Shown here: piece by piece, positions 52,315 through 60,895 of the stretch
Position numbering within the stretch: position 1 is the first letter of the stretch
Layout of the letters: every line of letters begins with the position of its first letter
Source: Lentilactobacillus buchneri
Lineage (GTDB): Bacteria; Bacillota; Bacilli; Lactobacillales; Lactobacillaceae
Assembly: GCF_018314255.1 (NCBI RefSeq)
Contig: NZ_CP073066.1
Coordinates: 868,001-932,000 of the forward strand
DNA length: 64,000 bases
Direction: 5' to 3'
The notes under the pieces: generated by a model
Told to the model about the DNA's origin: nothing
Seen by the model: the letters and a program-made list of their open reading frames with translations, nothing else
Databases searched by the model: none
Position numbers and translations under genes: made by a program

Positions 52315-53601
52315 TCAATTTTGATCTTCCAAAATAATACCAACTGTTGTATGGCCGCCACCCATACCTCGTACAAGGCACTTATTAACAGGCTTGGGAA
52401 CTTGCGAGCCACCAGCTTCACCGCGCATCTGTAAAATTGCTTCTCCGAGCATACATACTCCAGCACACCCAAAACCATGCCCAAAGCTAATATCGCCTCC
52501 ATGAGGGTTAATTGGTTTCTCAGCATCAAATCGCGTCTTACCTTCCAACTCATACTTGTAGCCTTCACCCTCAGGTAGATACCCGAACACTTCGGCACTA
52601 TCCAGTTGTTCACCAGAGGTCATAACAGTGGTAATCATCAAATCAAAGTCGCTCCCTTTAATTCCAGGGTGCTTCTTGTAAAGATTGTCTCTGACATCAA
52701 CGTTCATTTGATGGAAGTTAAAAGGATACCTAGTTGTGTTTGAGACAGTTGCATCGTCAATCACTTGAATAGGGTGATCTGAATATTTCTTAGCAATGTC
52801 AGCAGAGCACACAACAATCGCTCCGGCTTCCATGTTATGGAGAACACTGCCGCTCTTGCGAATATATTGAGTGATTTTAGGATTATGTTCTGATCTCATA
52901 TATTCCAATGGATCGTCGTAGCCGGCCTTCTTAGCGATGTCCTCATATCTTTCATGCATCAAGGCACGAGGATTGTGTGAGGCATTATATCGAAGATTCA
53001 TTGCCATTGAGTTATAAGTGTCATCCAGTTCATCCTCGGTAATTCCATAGTGTTTAATGTAATATTTGCCTTGTTCTTCAGTAAGCAAATTATCACTGAC
53101 ACCATCAAAACGCGTGTAGGCAGTATCAAACAATACCCGACCTGGTGACCACCAACCATTGTCATACTCTTTAATAGGTTTTAATTTATATGCTGGTTGA
53201 TTTCGAGAATTGAAATGTTTAGGATTCTCTAATCCGGCAACTAAAACAATGTCATATTGTCCCGATGCAACACTATTTACAGCTTCAGTAAAGGCAATAT
53301 ATCCGCCAGCACAGGCCTGCTCGATATGCGTGATTGGTTTACCTGCCAACCCTGCCCACTCCTCTAAGCTGCCGACCGGAGCCATCACACCACCCATGGT
53401 GATGAAGTTAGCGAACTGGGAATAAACCACTTTGTCAATATCTTTTGGTTTAACATGCGCATCATCCATTGCTTGATGACAAGCATCTGCCCATAGTTCA
53501 TAAGGCGAAAGACCAGCCATTTTAGGATCGTCAAAACTTCGTTGAGGAAGACTACTTGTCCCGATAACCGATACCGGTCGTGCAAATTGTTGTTTCATCA
53601 T
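52315..53601 (-). CDS. SCP2-type thiolase family protein
   Basis: The 428-residue protein has the thiolase fold: nucleophile Cys97 in EQACAGGYIAF, His in NPHGGDISFGHG and a C-terminal Cys/Gly region GFGCAG. It groups with the SCP-x/archaeal thiolases that need a DUF35 partner, encoded next. It could condense or cleave short acyl-CoAs. GAGG lies 5 bases before the ATG. A perfect cre site about 40 bases upstream suggests carbon catabolite repression. No HMG-CoA synthase or beta-oxidation genes are nearby, so the pathway is unclear. Confidence 0.85.
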   Translation of the reverse strand: MMKQQFARPVSVIGTSSLPQRSFDDPKMAGLSPYELWADACHQAMDDAHVKPKDIDKVVYSQFANFITMGGVMAPVGSLEEWAGLAGKPITHIEQACAGGYIAFTEAVNSVASGQYDIVLVAGLENPKHFNSRNQPAYKLKPIKEYDNGWWSPGRVLFDTAYTRFDGVSDNLLTEEQGKYYIKHYGITEDELDDTYNSMAMNLRYNASHNPRALMHERYEDIAKKAGYDDPLEYMRSEHNPKITQYIRKSGSVLHNMEAGAIVVCSADIAKKYSDHPIQVIDDATVSNTTRYPFNFHQMNVDVRDNLYKKHPGIKGSDFDLMITTVMTSGEQLDSAEVFGYLPEGEGYKYELEGKTRFDAEKPINPHGGDISFGHGFGCAGVCMLGEAILQMRGEAGGSQVPKPVNKCLVRGMGGGHTTVGIILEDQN

Positions 53602-53640
53602 GATTTCCTCTTTTCTTTAAATATGTGGTGATAGTTAAAA

Positions 53641-53654
53641 TGTTTGCGCTTACA
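53641..53654. promoter_or_regulatory. cre site upstream of the thiolase operon
   Basis: The minus-strand TGTAAGCGCAAACA matches the CcpA consensus at all fixed positions. Confidence 0.75.
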
Positions 53655-53899
53655 TTTTTGGATGGAAATATCATTCAAAGTTTTTTAGTACCATATCCCT
53701 TTGACACTTAAATCATATCTTGAATGCAAACCCCTGTACAATTGGACTTTTACGAATTAACGTAGGCCCATGTTAAGGTATTCACAAAACGTATACCATT
53801 ATTCTGTCACCCTTCTTTATAATTCAATGGATTGAAGTCAATATTTGAGACAGATTTGAAGGGAATTGGACCCATTTCAACCCTATAAGAAGCCATAAT
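53655..53899. other. Gene-free AT-rich stretch
   Basis: Between the cre site and the lplA terminator no coding region with a ribosome binding site is seen on either strand. It probably holds the thiolase promoter (TTGAAT near 53680 on the minus strand, weak -10). Confidence 0.5.
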
Positions 53900-53945
53900 A
53901 AAAGCCCTGTGAATTGAATTACAACGCTTCAATTCACAGGGTTAG
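53900..53945 (-). terminator. Terminator of lplA
   Basis: On the minus strand AACCCTGTGAATTGAA pairs with TTCAATTCACAGGGC, followed by TTTTATT. It lies about 95 bases after the lplA stop. Confidence 0.75.
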
Positions 53946-54038
53946 CTCATTTATAATGATGTTCTGACTTCCGTTAAGATCAACAGCCAACTGGACCGGA
54001 TCCTGTGATCAAAACATTGAATGTCCACTCACAAGAAC

Positions 54039-55061
54039 CTATTCACTCTTATCAAAACTACTCATCAAAAAGTCAGTCAACTGCTCCTCATCAACCGTCT
54101 CAATCCCAGCCTTCTTAACCGCACGCTTAACATTCCACCGACTAGGTTTCTTCCCACTTAAGGCGGCTTCGATGGCGTTCAGATCGCCATCAACCTTGAA
54201 GAACGGGTTGAACTTCAGATGGGAAAGCTTGCCGTCGTCAATCGTCCAGTTGATTCCCAGCTTGCCCTGATCAAATTCAGTATCAGCGTAATCGTAATAG
54301 CCAGGATTATGGCCAAAGTTCCAGGCGTCGGTCCCATAGGTTTCTGCCAGGCGTTTGTCAGCAACTTCCCAATCCTGATCAGTCATATGGTAGGTTTCAA
54401 TGTCATCCAGGGATTTGACTTCAAAGATTTCTTTGAGCAGGTATTCGCGGAAATCAGCCATCGTCATCCCATCCGGAAGAAAGTCCTTCAGGTTAACAAT
54501 TGGGCTGCGCTTGGAGCGGACTCCCAAGCCCTTTTGGATTTCCATCTGGTCTTCAGTGAGGACTTTTCTGGCATTTTCAATGTTCAAATCATACATAATC
54601 GTTCCGCCGGCCGCCAAGCCTTGGCCGCTTTTAAACATGGTCATGCCAGACCACTTCTTACCGTCCAAAATGAGGTCACTGGAATTCTCCCTCATTTTGA
54701 CGTCGATGTTTAATTTACGAAGCGCTTTCAAAACTGGTTCTGCAAAATGCCCATAATCACCAAAGTCGTCGGCGTTATCCGTCAAAATGTTTTCAAAGAT
54801 GAAGTTCCCCATATCGTGATAGACAGCCCCGCCGCCAGACGTTCGCCGGACCAACTCAATGTCGTGCTCGTGCAGATAGTCGATATCGACTTCAGCCCAC
54901 ACGTTTTGATTTCGGCCAATAATCACCGATGGCTTGTTAATATAGAACATAAATCCGTGTCCAGGAAGTTTGAGATCATTCACAAAATAATTGTCCAATG
55001 ATTGGTTCACCCGCGCGTCATAGCTGGGCTTGCCATTCCTGGAAATATCGATTAGGTACAT
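54039..55061 (-). CDS. lplA: Lipoate-protein ligase
   Basis: The 340-residue ligase has the catalytic-domain motifs GRNQNVWAEVD, the lipoyl-AMP binding ELVRRTSGGGAVYHDMGN and DGKKWSGMTMFKSGQG (Lys of the active site), and a C-terminal accessory domain (about 250-340). It attaches scavenged lipoate to lipoyl domains with ATP. It is divergent from a GcvH-like gene only about 85 bases away, which probably is its acceptor. Confidence 0.92.
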   Translation of the reverse strand: MYLIDISRNGKPSYDARVNQSLDNYFVNDLKLPGHGFMFYINKPSVIIGRNQNVWAEVDIDYLHEHDIELVRRTSGGGAVYHDMGNFIFENILTDNADDFGDYGHFAEPVLKALRKLNIDVKMRENSSDLILDGKKWSGMTMFKSGQGLAAGGTIMYDLNIENARKVLTEDQMEIQKGLGVRSKRSPIVNLKDFLPDGMTMADFREYLLKEIFEVKSLDDIETYHMTDQDWEVADKRLAETYGTDAWNFGHNPGYYDYADTEFDQGKLGINWTIDDGKLSHLKFNPFFKVDGDLNAIEAALSGKKPSRWNVKRAVKKAGIETVDEEQLTDFLMSSFDKSE

Positions 55062-55145
55062 CTGACATTCCCCCTTTGTTCAAATTCTCGTACATCTCTA
55101 ATTATACGGTATAATTGAGGTAAATAATATCGAGGCGGTGTCGTT

Positions 55146-55523
55146 ATGGCAAAAATTTCAATTTGGCAAAAAATCATCAATTTCTTTACTGGCAAAAAGC
55201 AGTCTGCTCAGGCTCCGGCCCAGGTTAAAGATGGAATCTGGTATCGAAAAGAAGCTGACGGTAACTATCTATTGGGCATCGACAAATCGGTCTATGATTT
55301 GATGGGTAAGATTACTTTCGCTGATTTTCCCAACCAGTTAGACACGATTGAAGTCGATGACGATCTGTTGGACATCGAAGGTGACAAATCGGTGGAAACA
55401 TTGAAATCACCAATTTCGGGTCGGATTGTGGCCCGGAACAAAGAAATCGGCAAAGATATTGAAACCCTCAACAAGCCCGACCCACAGGTAAATTGGATTG
55501 TAAAAGTTCAGCCGGCAGCTTAA
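55146..55523 (+). CDS. GcvH-like lipoyl carrier protein (GcvH-L)
   Basis: The 125-residue protein has a short amphipathic N-terminus and then the glycine-cleavage H-protein fold: GNYLLGIDKSVYDLMGKITFADFP, then GDKSVETLKSPISG. Lys81 stands exactly eight residues before the Pro of SPISG, as the lipoylated Lys does in GcvH. There are no gcvP or gcvT genes here, so it is probably of the GcvH-L type linked in Firmicutes to lipoate relay and redox-dependent ADP-ribosylation modules. The neighbouring lplA supports lipoylation. Confidence 0.8.
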   Translation: MAKISIWQKIINFFTGKKQSAQAPAQVKDGIWYRKEADGNYLLGIDKSVYDLMGKITFADFPNQLDTIEVDDDLLDIEGDKSVETLKSPISGRIVARNKEIGKDIETLNKPDPQVNWIVKVQPAA

Positions 55524-55547
55524 TCATGCAAATAAATCGAACAAATT

Positions 55548-55577
55548 TTGAGCCACTTTCTCAAAAAGAACTATAAT
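55548..55577 (+). promoter_or_regulatory. Promoter of the 73-aa gene
   Basis: TTGAGC, 18 bases, TATAAT, ending 33 bases before the coding region. Confidence 0.7.
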
Positions 55578-55610
55578 GAAGTTAGATCAAATAGAAGGAG
55601 GTAATTATTT

Positions 55611-55832
55611 ATGGCTGAAGAACCAGGTGCAGAATCTCCATTATTGAACAAAATGATGTCTGAGGCATTCGACTGGAGCGATCAAAAATTACCAGTCCGT
55701 GATGCTATTTGGGACTATTACATGGAGAAAAACGACCACGACACTCTCAAGACTGAAAAAGATGTTGAACCTTACATGAACATGTCAACTGATGATCTTA
55801 AGAGCAAAGCTGAGGCATTACTCAAGAAGTAA
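55611..55832 (+). CDS. Conserved-looking small acidic protein, 73 aa
   Basis: The protein begins MAEEPGAESPLLNKMMSEAF and is acidic and helical with no membrane segment or Cys. GAAGGAGG lies upstream of the ATG, and it has its own promoter and terminator. No family is recognised. It follows the GcvH-like gene, but with its own promoter it need not be functionally related. Confidence 0.72.
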   Translation: MAEEPGAESPLLNKMMSEAFDWSDQKLPVRDAIWDYYMEKNDHDTLKTEKDVEPYMNMSTDDLKSKAEALLKK

Positions 55833-55881
55833 TTTTTCAGTGGTTAATCAAATACCCGCACTAGTTTCGTGCTAGGCATTC

Positions 55882-55920
55882 AAATGATCTTCAAGCTTTT
55901 GGCTTGGAGGTCATTTTTTT
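55882..55920 (+). terminator. Terminator of the 73-aa gene
   Basis: AATGATCTTCAAGC pairs with GCTTGGAGGTCATTTTTTT. Confidence 0.88.
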
Positions 55921-55980
55921 AGCCACATCAAATTTACGATTTGAGTTATGATGGGATTAATTAATAAACGAGGATGGTAA

Positions 55981-56985
55981 ATGATGAAAACTGTGACAAT
56001 CTCAGATGTGGCAAAGGCCGCTGGTGTTTCGGTGACGACGGTCTCCAGATACCTCAATGGAAACTTTGCCAAAATGAGCACCAAAACTCAAGCTAAAATT
56101 GAAACCGTCATTCACCGGTTAAATTACCACCCTTCAGCATCGGCCAGGCGCCTCAGGACCAATCAGTCCAAGGTCATTGGTGTCATCGTCGGTGACATTT
56201 CCAACGTCTTCTCGTCACTACTCTTCAGTGGCATCTCAGAGGTCCTCCATCCCTACGATTACAGCGTATTGCTTTTAAATGCCAACAACTCAGCCGACGA
56301 TGAGCAAAAGGGGATTAACCGCCTAATGGAGCAGCGGGTCGATGGTTTCATCATTCAACCAAGCCAAACGACGATCGATGACTATCAGATGCTGCTGAAA
56401 GAAAAAGTCCCACTGATCACCGTCGACCGTGACTTGGGAAATGTGCCAGCCAGTGTCGGTAAAGTCATGACCAACAACTTGGCCGCCAGTCAGCAATTTG
56501 GCACCGAATTGATTGCCGCGGGGTATCGCCAAATCCTGCTAATCAGCAGCACGACCGTTTCAATTTCTGCCCAGGCCCCGCGGGTGGTTGGGTTTAAGGC
56601 TGCCATCGACGGCACCCAAACGACAGTTACAGAAATTAACATTGCCGGCCACCCAGACAACTGGTTGACTGAACAGATTCAAGAAAAAGTTGCCAATTTC
56701 TCGGGCAAAACCGTGATTGTCTCATTGATGGGGCCATTATTATTCAAAACCCTGGCTTCATTGAGATCCCTTAAGTTGGCCTTCCCAGATCAAGTTGGCC
56801 TGGCCAGCTTTGATGACTGGAATTGGTCGCAATTTGTCGGTGACGGGATTGATTTGATGGAACAGGATCCTAAAGAAATCGGCCGTAGTGCAGCCGCCAT
56901 GCTTCTGCAATCAATTAAAGATCCGGCTTTGGTCCTGAAAACAAAATTAGTTCCGGCAATCAGAGTCGCCGGCCATTCATTTTAA
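55981..56985 (+). CDS. LacI family transcriptional regulator
   Basis: The 334-residue regulator has a LacI HTH (VTISDVAKAAGVSVTTVSRYLNGNFAKMS) with the hinge helix HPSASARRLRTNQSKVIGVIV and a periplasmic-binding-protein-like sensor domain. It is convergent with the gntP/SDR operon, whose start carries a perfect LacI-type palindrome, so it very likely represses that operon and responds to gluconate or a related sugar acid. Confidence 0.9.
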   Translation: MMKTVTISDVAKAAGVSVTTVSRYLNGNFAKMSTKTQAKIETVIHRLNYHPSASARRLRTNQSKVIGVIVGDISNVFSSLLFSGISEVLHPYDYSVLLLNANNSADDEQKGINRLMEQRVDGFIIQPSQTTIDDYQMLLKEKVPLITVDRDLGNVPASVGKVMTNNLAASQQFGTELIAAGYRQILLISSTTVSISAQAPRVVGFKAAIDGTQTTVTEINIAGHPDNWLTEQIQEKVANFSGKTVIVSLMGPLLFKTLASLRSLKLAFPDQVGLASFDDWNWSQFVGDGIDLMEQDPKEIGRSAAAMLLQSIKDPALVLKTKLVPAIRVAGHSF

Positions 56986-57079
56986 GTTCAGAACTTAACT
57001 ATTTGTCAGTTATGTCTTGGTCTCTCTTGACCACTGCTATCGTGCTTAAGCATGCGGCAATCGGCTGAGCCAAGTCATT

Positions 57080-57130
57080 AAGCAAACAAACGAGTCATTC
57101 CTAATTTTGGAATGACTCGTTTGTTTGCTT
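57080..57130. terminator. Bidirectional terminator
   Basis: A perfect 22-bp stem starting AAGCAAACAAACGAG with a seven-base loop separates the convergent LacI and GntP genes. Confidence 0.9.
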
Positions 57131-57166
57131 AAGTTCTGGGATCGAAACACCTCACTCTTTTGTTCG

Positions 57167-58501
57167 CTACATAAACATCGAAACCGCTAAGACTGATAAC
57201 AGGCCGGTCACAGATAACACCGACGTCAGAGTCGTCCACGATAAGAAGGTTTCTTTCAGTGTCAAACCAAAGTATTCCTTAATCATCCAGAAGCCAGCGT
57301 CGTTAACGTGGTCAGCGAACACGGAACCGGCACCGACCGCTAACACCATCAATACTGGGCTGGCCCCAGACGAAGCAACTAAGGGCGCTACCAGTCCGGC
57401 TGCGGTCAGTGAGGCAACGGTTGCCGACCCCAGGCTGACACGCAGTAACGCGGCAACAATCCACGCCGCAATCAGTGGTGACATATTCATATTGGTGAAG
57501 ATGTCAGAAATATATTTGGCAATTCCACCATCCATCAAAACCTGTTTAAAAGCGCCACCACCACCGATAATCAGCAGCATCATCGCAATCTGTTTAATGG
57601 CCGTGACCATCGATTCACTAATTTCCTGCATCTTTTTATTTCGGGCCAATCCCATCGTGTAAATGGCAAATACCAGGGAAATGAGCATGGCGGCGTCCGG
57701 TGCACCGACAAATTGAATGCCTTCGTTGATTGGATTGGTTGCCGGGAGGATGAATGACATAATCGTTGCCAAGGCAATCAAGATGACCGGCATCATGGAA
57801 GTTAAAGCACTGATGCCAAACCCAGGGGTGTCTTCAATCTCAAATTCTTTGAACTTTCCTAAAGTGCTGATGTCAATATTTCGTCGGTAGACCTTTGGAT
57901 AGACTTTGTGCAAAAACATGTTAAACAAAGGCCCAGCGACAATAATCGTTGGAATTGAAACGACAATTCCAATCAAGAGGACTTGCCCCAGAGGTGCGTG
58001 AAGAATTCCGGAAATAGCAGTTGGAGCTGGATGTGGCGGCAGAAAAGCGTGTGTTACGTTCAGCGTCGCAGCCATCGGAATTCCTAAATACATCAGCGGC
58101 AAGTCAAGTTCTCTGGCGATCACGAAGATAATTGGCAGTAAAACAACCAAGCCAACTTCAAAGAATAATGCCAAACCAACGATGAAAGCTGCCAGAACAA
58201 CGGCAATCTGGATGTGGCGCTTGCCAAATTTCTCAATCAAGGTGTGGGCAATTCGATAACCCCCACCGGAATCAGAAACCAATTTACCAAGCATCGAACC
58301 AAACCCAAAGATAATTGCCAAATGTCCCAGTTGACCGCCAATTCCAGTTTCAATACTCAGAGGAATCTTGGCAACGGGGATCTGCAGCATCAGGGCAACA
58401 ATAAACGACGTAATGACCAACGACAGGAATGTGTTGAGCTTGACCACTGTGATTAAGAAGACTAACAGGGCAACCCCAATCGCAACAATTAATAATGGCA
58501 T
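57167..58501 (-). CDS. gntP: Gluconate permease, GntP family
   Basis: The 444-residue protein has 12-14 membrane segments with GntP-family blocks: FGFGSMLGKLVSDSGGGYRIA, FLPPHPAPTAISG, and SATVASLTAAGLVAP and DHVNDAGFWMIKEYFGL near the end. It imports gluconate or a related aldonate by H+ symport. It lies 81 bases downstream of the SDR gene in one operon with it. Confidence 0.9.
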   Translation of the reverse strand: MPLLIVAIGVALLVFLITVVKLNTFLSLVITSFIVALMLQIPVAKIPLSIETGIGGQLGHLAIIFGFGSMLGKLVSDSGGGYRIAHTLIEKFGKRHIQIAVVLAAFIVGLALFFEVGLVVLLPIIFVIARELDLPLMYLGIPMAATLNVTHAFLPPHPAPTAISGILHAPLGQVLLIGIVVSIPTIIVAGPLFNMFLHKVYPKVYRRNIDISTLGKFKEFEIEDTPGFGISALTSMMPVILIALATIMSFILPATNPINEGIQFVGAPDAAMLISLVFAIYTMGLARNKKMQEISESMVTAIKQIAMMLLIIGGGGAFKQVLMDGGIAKYISDIFTNMNMSPLIAAWIVAALLRVSLGSATVASLTAAGLVAPLVASSGASPVLMVLAVGAGSVFADHVNDAGFWMIKEYFGLTLKETFLSWTTLTSVLSVTGLLSVLAVSMFM

Positions 58502-58582
58502 AATACATGCGTCCTTTCAGATAGTGCCTGTCCAACTGAATTCAAATCGATTAATTTCTTTAGGTACGCTATTGAATTTAAT

Positions 58583-59356
58583 TTATCTGAGCAAATAACC
58601 CCCATCCACCGGCAGCATGACTCCGGTCACATAATCAGATGCCTGGCTGGCCAAAAAGACCATTGGGCCCATCAATTCTTCAGGAACGCCCCACTCACCT
58701 GATGGAATATGTTCCTTAATTTCTGGACCGCGAACCGGATCGTCTTGGAGGGCCTTGGTCATGTTGGTTTTGATATACCCTGGAGCAAGCCCATTAACCT
58801 GAATGTTGTAGGGTGCCAATGCATCCGCATATGCTTTGGTTAAGCCTAAAACGGCGTGTTTACTGGCGGTGTACGGGAAAATAAATTTGCCGGCCCGATA
58901 AGACTGCATCGATCCAATGTTGATAATCTTGCCGCTCTTTTGCTTGGTCATCACCTTAGCAGCTTCATGAGACAGATAGTAAAGGGCATTTAAATTCAAA
59001 TTGATGACCTTCTGCCAGTCAGCATCCTCAAATGCCAGCACGTCATTACGAATCTGCATCCCGGCATTATTAACCAAAATATCCAAGTGGCCAAATTGAT
59101 CGATGACACTTTGGACAATCTTTTCCGCCGCACCGACTTCCGTAATATCCATTTTCAAAAAGCCGGCTTGTTGACCATTGTCGGTGATAATCTGGCGGAT
59201 CTCGTCCCAACCATTTTGCGTCCGGCTGACGATGAAGATATCAGCCCCATACATTGACAGGGCAATTGAATAATTGCGGCCCAACCCCTCTGCACCACCG
59301 GTAATTAAGGCAACCTTACCTTTAAGTGAAAAACTGTCTTTGTCAAAATTTGTCAT
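58583..59356 (-). CDS. SDR dehydrogenase, gluconate 5-dehydrogenase/KduD-like
   Basis: The 257-residue protein has TGGAEGLG, NNAGMQ, catalytic Ser in INIGSMQSY and YTASK with the proper Tyr and Lys, and ends VTGVMLPVDGGYLLR. It resembles gluconate 5-dehydrogenase and 2-dehydro-3-deoxygluconate 5-dehydrogenase. AAAGGA lies 9 bases before the chosen ATG. With gntP and a LacI regulator it forms a sugar acid uptake and conversion unit. No gluconokinase or aldolase is in the window. Confidence 0.87.
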   Translation of the reverse strand: MTNFDKDSFSLKGKVALITGGAEGLGRNYSIALSMYGADIFIVSRTQNGWDEIRQIITDNGQQAGFLKMDITEVGAAEKIVQSVIDQFGHLDILVNNAGMQIRNDVLAFEDADWQKVINLNLNALYYLSHEAAKVMTKQKSGKIINIGSMQSYRAGKFIFPYTASKHAVLGLTKAYADALAPYNIQVNGLAPGYIKTNMTKALQDDPVRGPEIKEHIPSGEWGVPEELMGPMVFLASQASDYVTGVMLPVDGGYLLR

Positions 59357-59388
59357 AGTCATACGTCCTTTCAATGCTTGTTGACTTA

Positions 59389-59404
59389 GGTGTATCGATA
59401 CACC
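59389..59404. promoter_or_regulatory. LacI-type operator
   Basis: The perfect palindrome GGTGTATCGATACACC lies just after the predicted start of transcription, the usual place for a LacI-family block. Confidence 0.78.
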
Positions 59405-59414
59405 ATTTGAGGAT

Positions 59415-59443
59415 AATATAACCGATTTAAATTAATTTAGCAA
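59415..59443 (-). promoter_or_regulatory. Promoter of the SDR-gntP operon
   Basis: On the minus strand TTGCTA, 17 bases, TATATT. Confidence 0.75.
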
Positions 59444-59452
59444 GCGCTTACA
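59439..59452. promoter_or_regulatory. cre site at the SDR-gntP promoter
   Basis: The minus-strand TGTAAGCGCTTGCT is a full match to the CcpA consensus and overlaps the -35 box, implying repression when glucose is present. Confidence 0.85.
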
Positions 59453-59463
59453 CTCCTTCCCGC

Positions 59464-59490
59464 AAAAAAAGAAGCTGAATGATCAGCTTC
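59464..59490 (-). terminator. Terminator of the disrupted two-gene unit
   Basis: On the minus strand GAAGCTGA pairs with TCAGCTTC, followed by seven T. It lies 33 bases after the ancestral stop of the small membrane-protein gene. Confidence 0.8.
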
Positions 59491-59522
59491 CCGTTTGTCT
59501 GCACTTATAGGGTCATTCCCAA

Positions 59523-59600
59523 CTACAGTATCGGAACCACCTGTTTGGCATAATGAAACACCAAAACCCGCTTAACCGCAAATTCGTTCACCATGTATGA
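59523..59600 (-). pseudogene. 3' remnant of small membrane-protein gene cut by IS30-A
   Basis: When the IS element and one ATGA copy are removed, the frame of the 5' part (60635-60868) continues here without a break for 23 codons (MVNEFAVKRVLVFHYAKQ and a few more) to a TAG at 59523. This remnant has no start or ribosome binding site of its own. Confidence 0.82.
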
Positions 59601-60639
59601 GGTAGATTGCAAATTTAATCCGAATTTTTTGACAAATTGGTCAGCATGACCTGATAAGGTGTTTGCCAGTCAAGTATTTTAAGTGGTCTCTGATTAATTT
59701 CGAGTAAGGTGGTTTTCAAGCCTTGAGCACTAATGTGCTCAAAATAAGTCCCCTTAGGATAAAAATAGCGTAAGTTCCGATTAAATCGTTCATTACTGCC
59801 GCGCTCAGCTGGCGTATAAGCATGGCAGTAATAGGTCTTAATACCATATTGTGATTCAAGTGATACTAGCCCACTAAACTCAGTGCCACGGTCCACAGTA
59901 AAGCTGTGCACCGGACCATTAAAAGTGGTTAGGAACTTAGTTAGTGCTTCATTAACAGTCGCTGTCGTCCGATCTTTTAACCGGTATGCCCAAAGGAACC
60001 GTGATTTGCGATCGATTAAAGTTAATAAAACTGCCTTACTATGCCCACGAGGACCAACGACTGTATCTAGTTCAAAATCGCCGATGCGATTACGTTGATT
60101 AATCATCATGGGACGCTGTTCAATTGATCGCCCAAAGATGATTATATTTGGATCGTTGGTCAACGTTACGCCGTTGGCGTACGCCATGTTCAGGTAGATC
60201 ATTCAAGGAGAAATCAATTCTCCCTGATTTAGCCAATTATAATAGATTTAGTAGCTAGTTTAAATTCGTGAGCAATCATTCCTGGTGACCAGCTTAGACG
60301 TAAATGGTTGAGAATTTTTTGCTTTAACTCATCGCTCAGCTTAGTTTTCCGACCACATCGTGATCGCTTGTATTCGGCATCTGTTTGTGCTAATTCAGCC
60401 TGATAAGGTTGACATCGAGATAATTCATAAGAAATTGTTGACGGTGATCGGTTCAGCCGAACGCCCATTTGGATATTGGACAGCCCTAGTTCACAAAAGG
60501 TTTCGATTTTAATTCGTTCGGAATAGGTTATACTAGACAAAAGATCAGCTCCTAAAAGATGGGTTTGTGGTAAACACCATTTTAAAGGAAGCTGATCTTT
60601 TTTGCCCGAACAGCGTTCGGATTAATTTTACAATCTACC
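59601..60639 (-). mobile_element. IS30-family element A (decayed)
   Basis: A 1039-bp element with 24-bp imperfect terminal inverted repeats (GGTAGATTG then TTAATCCGAA at both ends) and a 4-bp target duplication ATGA at 59597-59600 and 60640-60643. A subterminal hairpin at 60541-60602 pairs AAAAGATCAGC with GCTGATCTTTT. It contains one broken transposase gene. Confidence 0.88.
59615..60540 (-). pseudogene. IS30-family transposase, frameshifted
   Basis: The N-terminal part has the HTH (SERIKIETFCELGLSNIQMGVRLNRSPSTISYEL). The C-terminal part has the DDE catalytic residues: Asp in GDFELDTVVG, Asp in FTVDRGTEFS and Glu in ERGSNERFNRNL. At least three frame changes, near 60240, 60220 and 60145, separate them; the protein sequence between can be read by switching frames (YNWLNQG, then RIDFSLNDLPEHG). 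It cannot make a functional transposase. Confidence 0.85.
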
Positions 60640-60868
60640 ATGAACCATCATCAGAGAGGTAGGCTTGCTTGTATGGAATCAGATAATGAGGATCCCGATA
60701 GCCCTTTTCCAACTTTGGATTACACTTAACTGCCAGTGCCGGGTGCCCAGCAAAGGCAATTCTAACTCGCACTGATTCCTTGGGAGACAGTGACATGAGC
60801 GCAATCAGCACGACAACGCCCACAATAAAGATGCCAATATATTTCAAGATTCGTTTCAGATAAATCAT
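60635..60868 (-). pseudogene. Small membrane protein, truncated by IS30-A
   Basis: The intact 5' part encodes one membrane helix (YIGIFIVGVVVLIALMSL) and an extracytoplasmic or cytoplasmic tail ending SDDGSW, where the last Trp and the TAG stop come from the IS end. The ancestral product was about 100 residues. GGGGGAG precedes the ATG. It lies 27 bases downstream of the 104-aa gene as its operon partner. No family is recognised. Confidence 0.8.
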
Positions 60869-60895
60869 ATTCTCCCCCAATTAGTGCCGCCAACA

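Noticed and set aside
59483..60202. Second half of IS30-A transposase as an independent gene
   Set aside because: Its apparent start lies inside the frameshifted linker without a ribosome binding site, and the HTH domain is in another frame.
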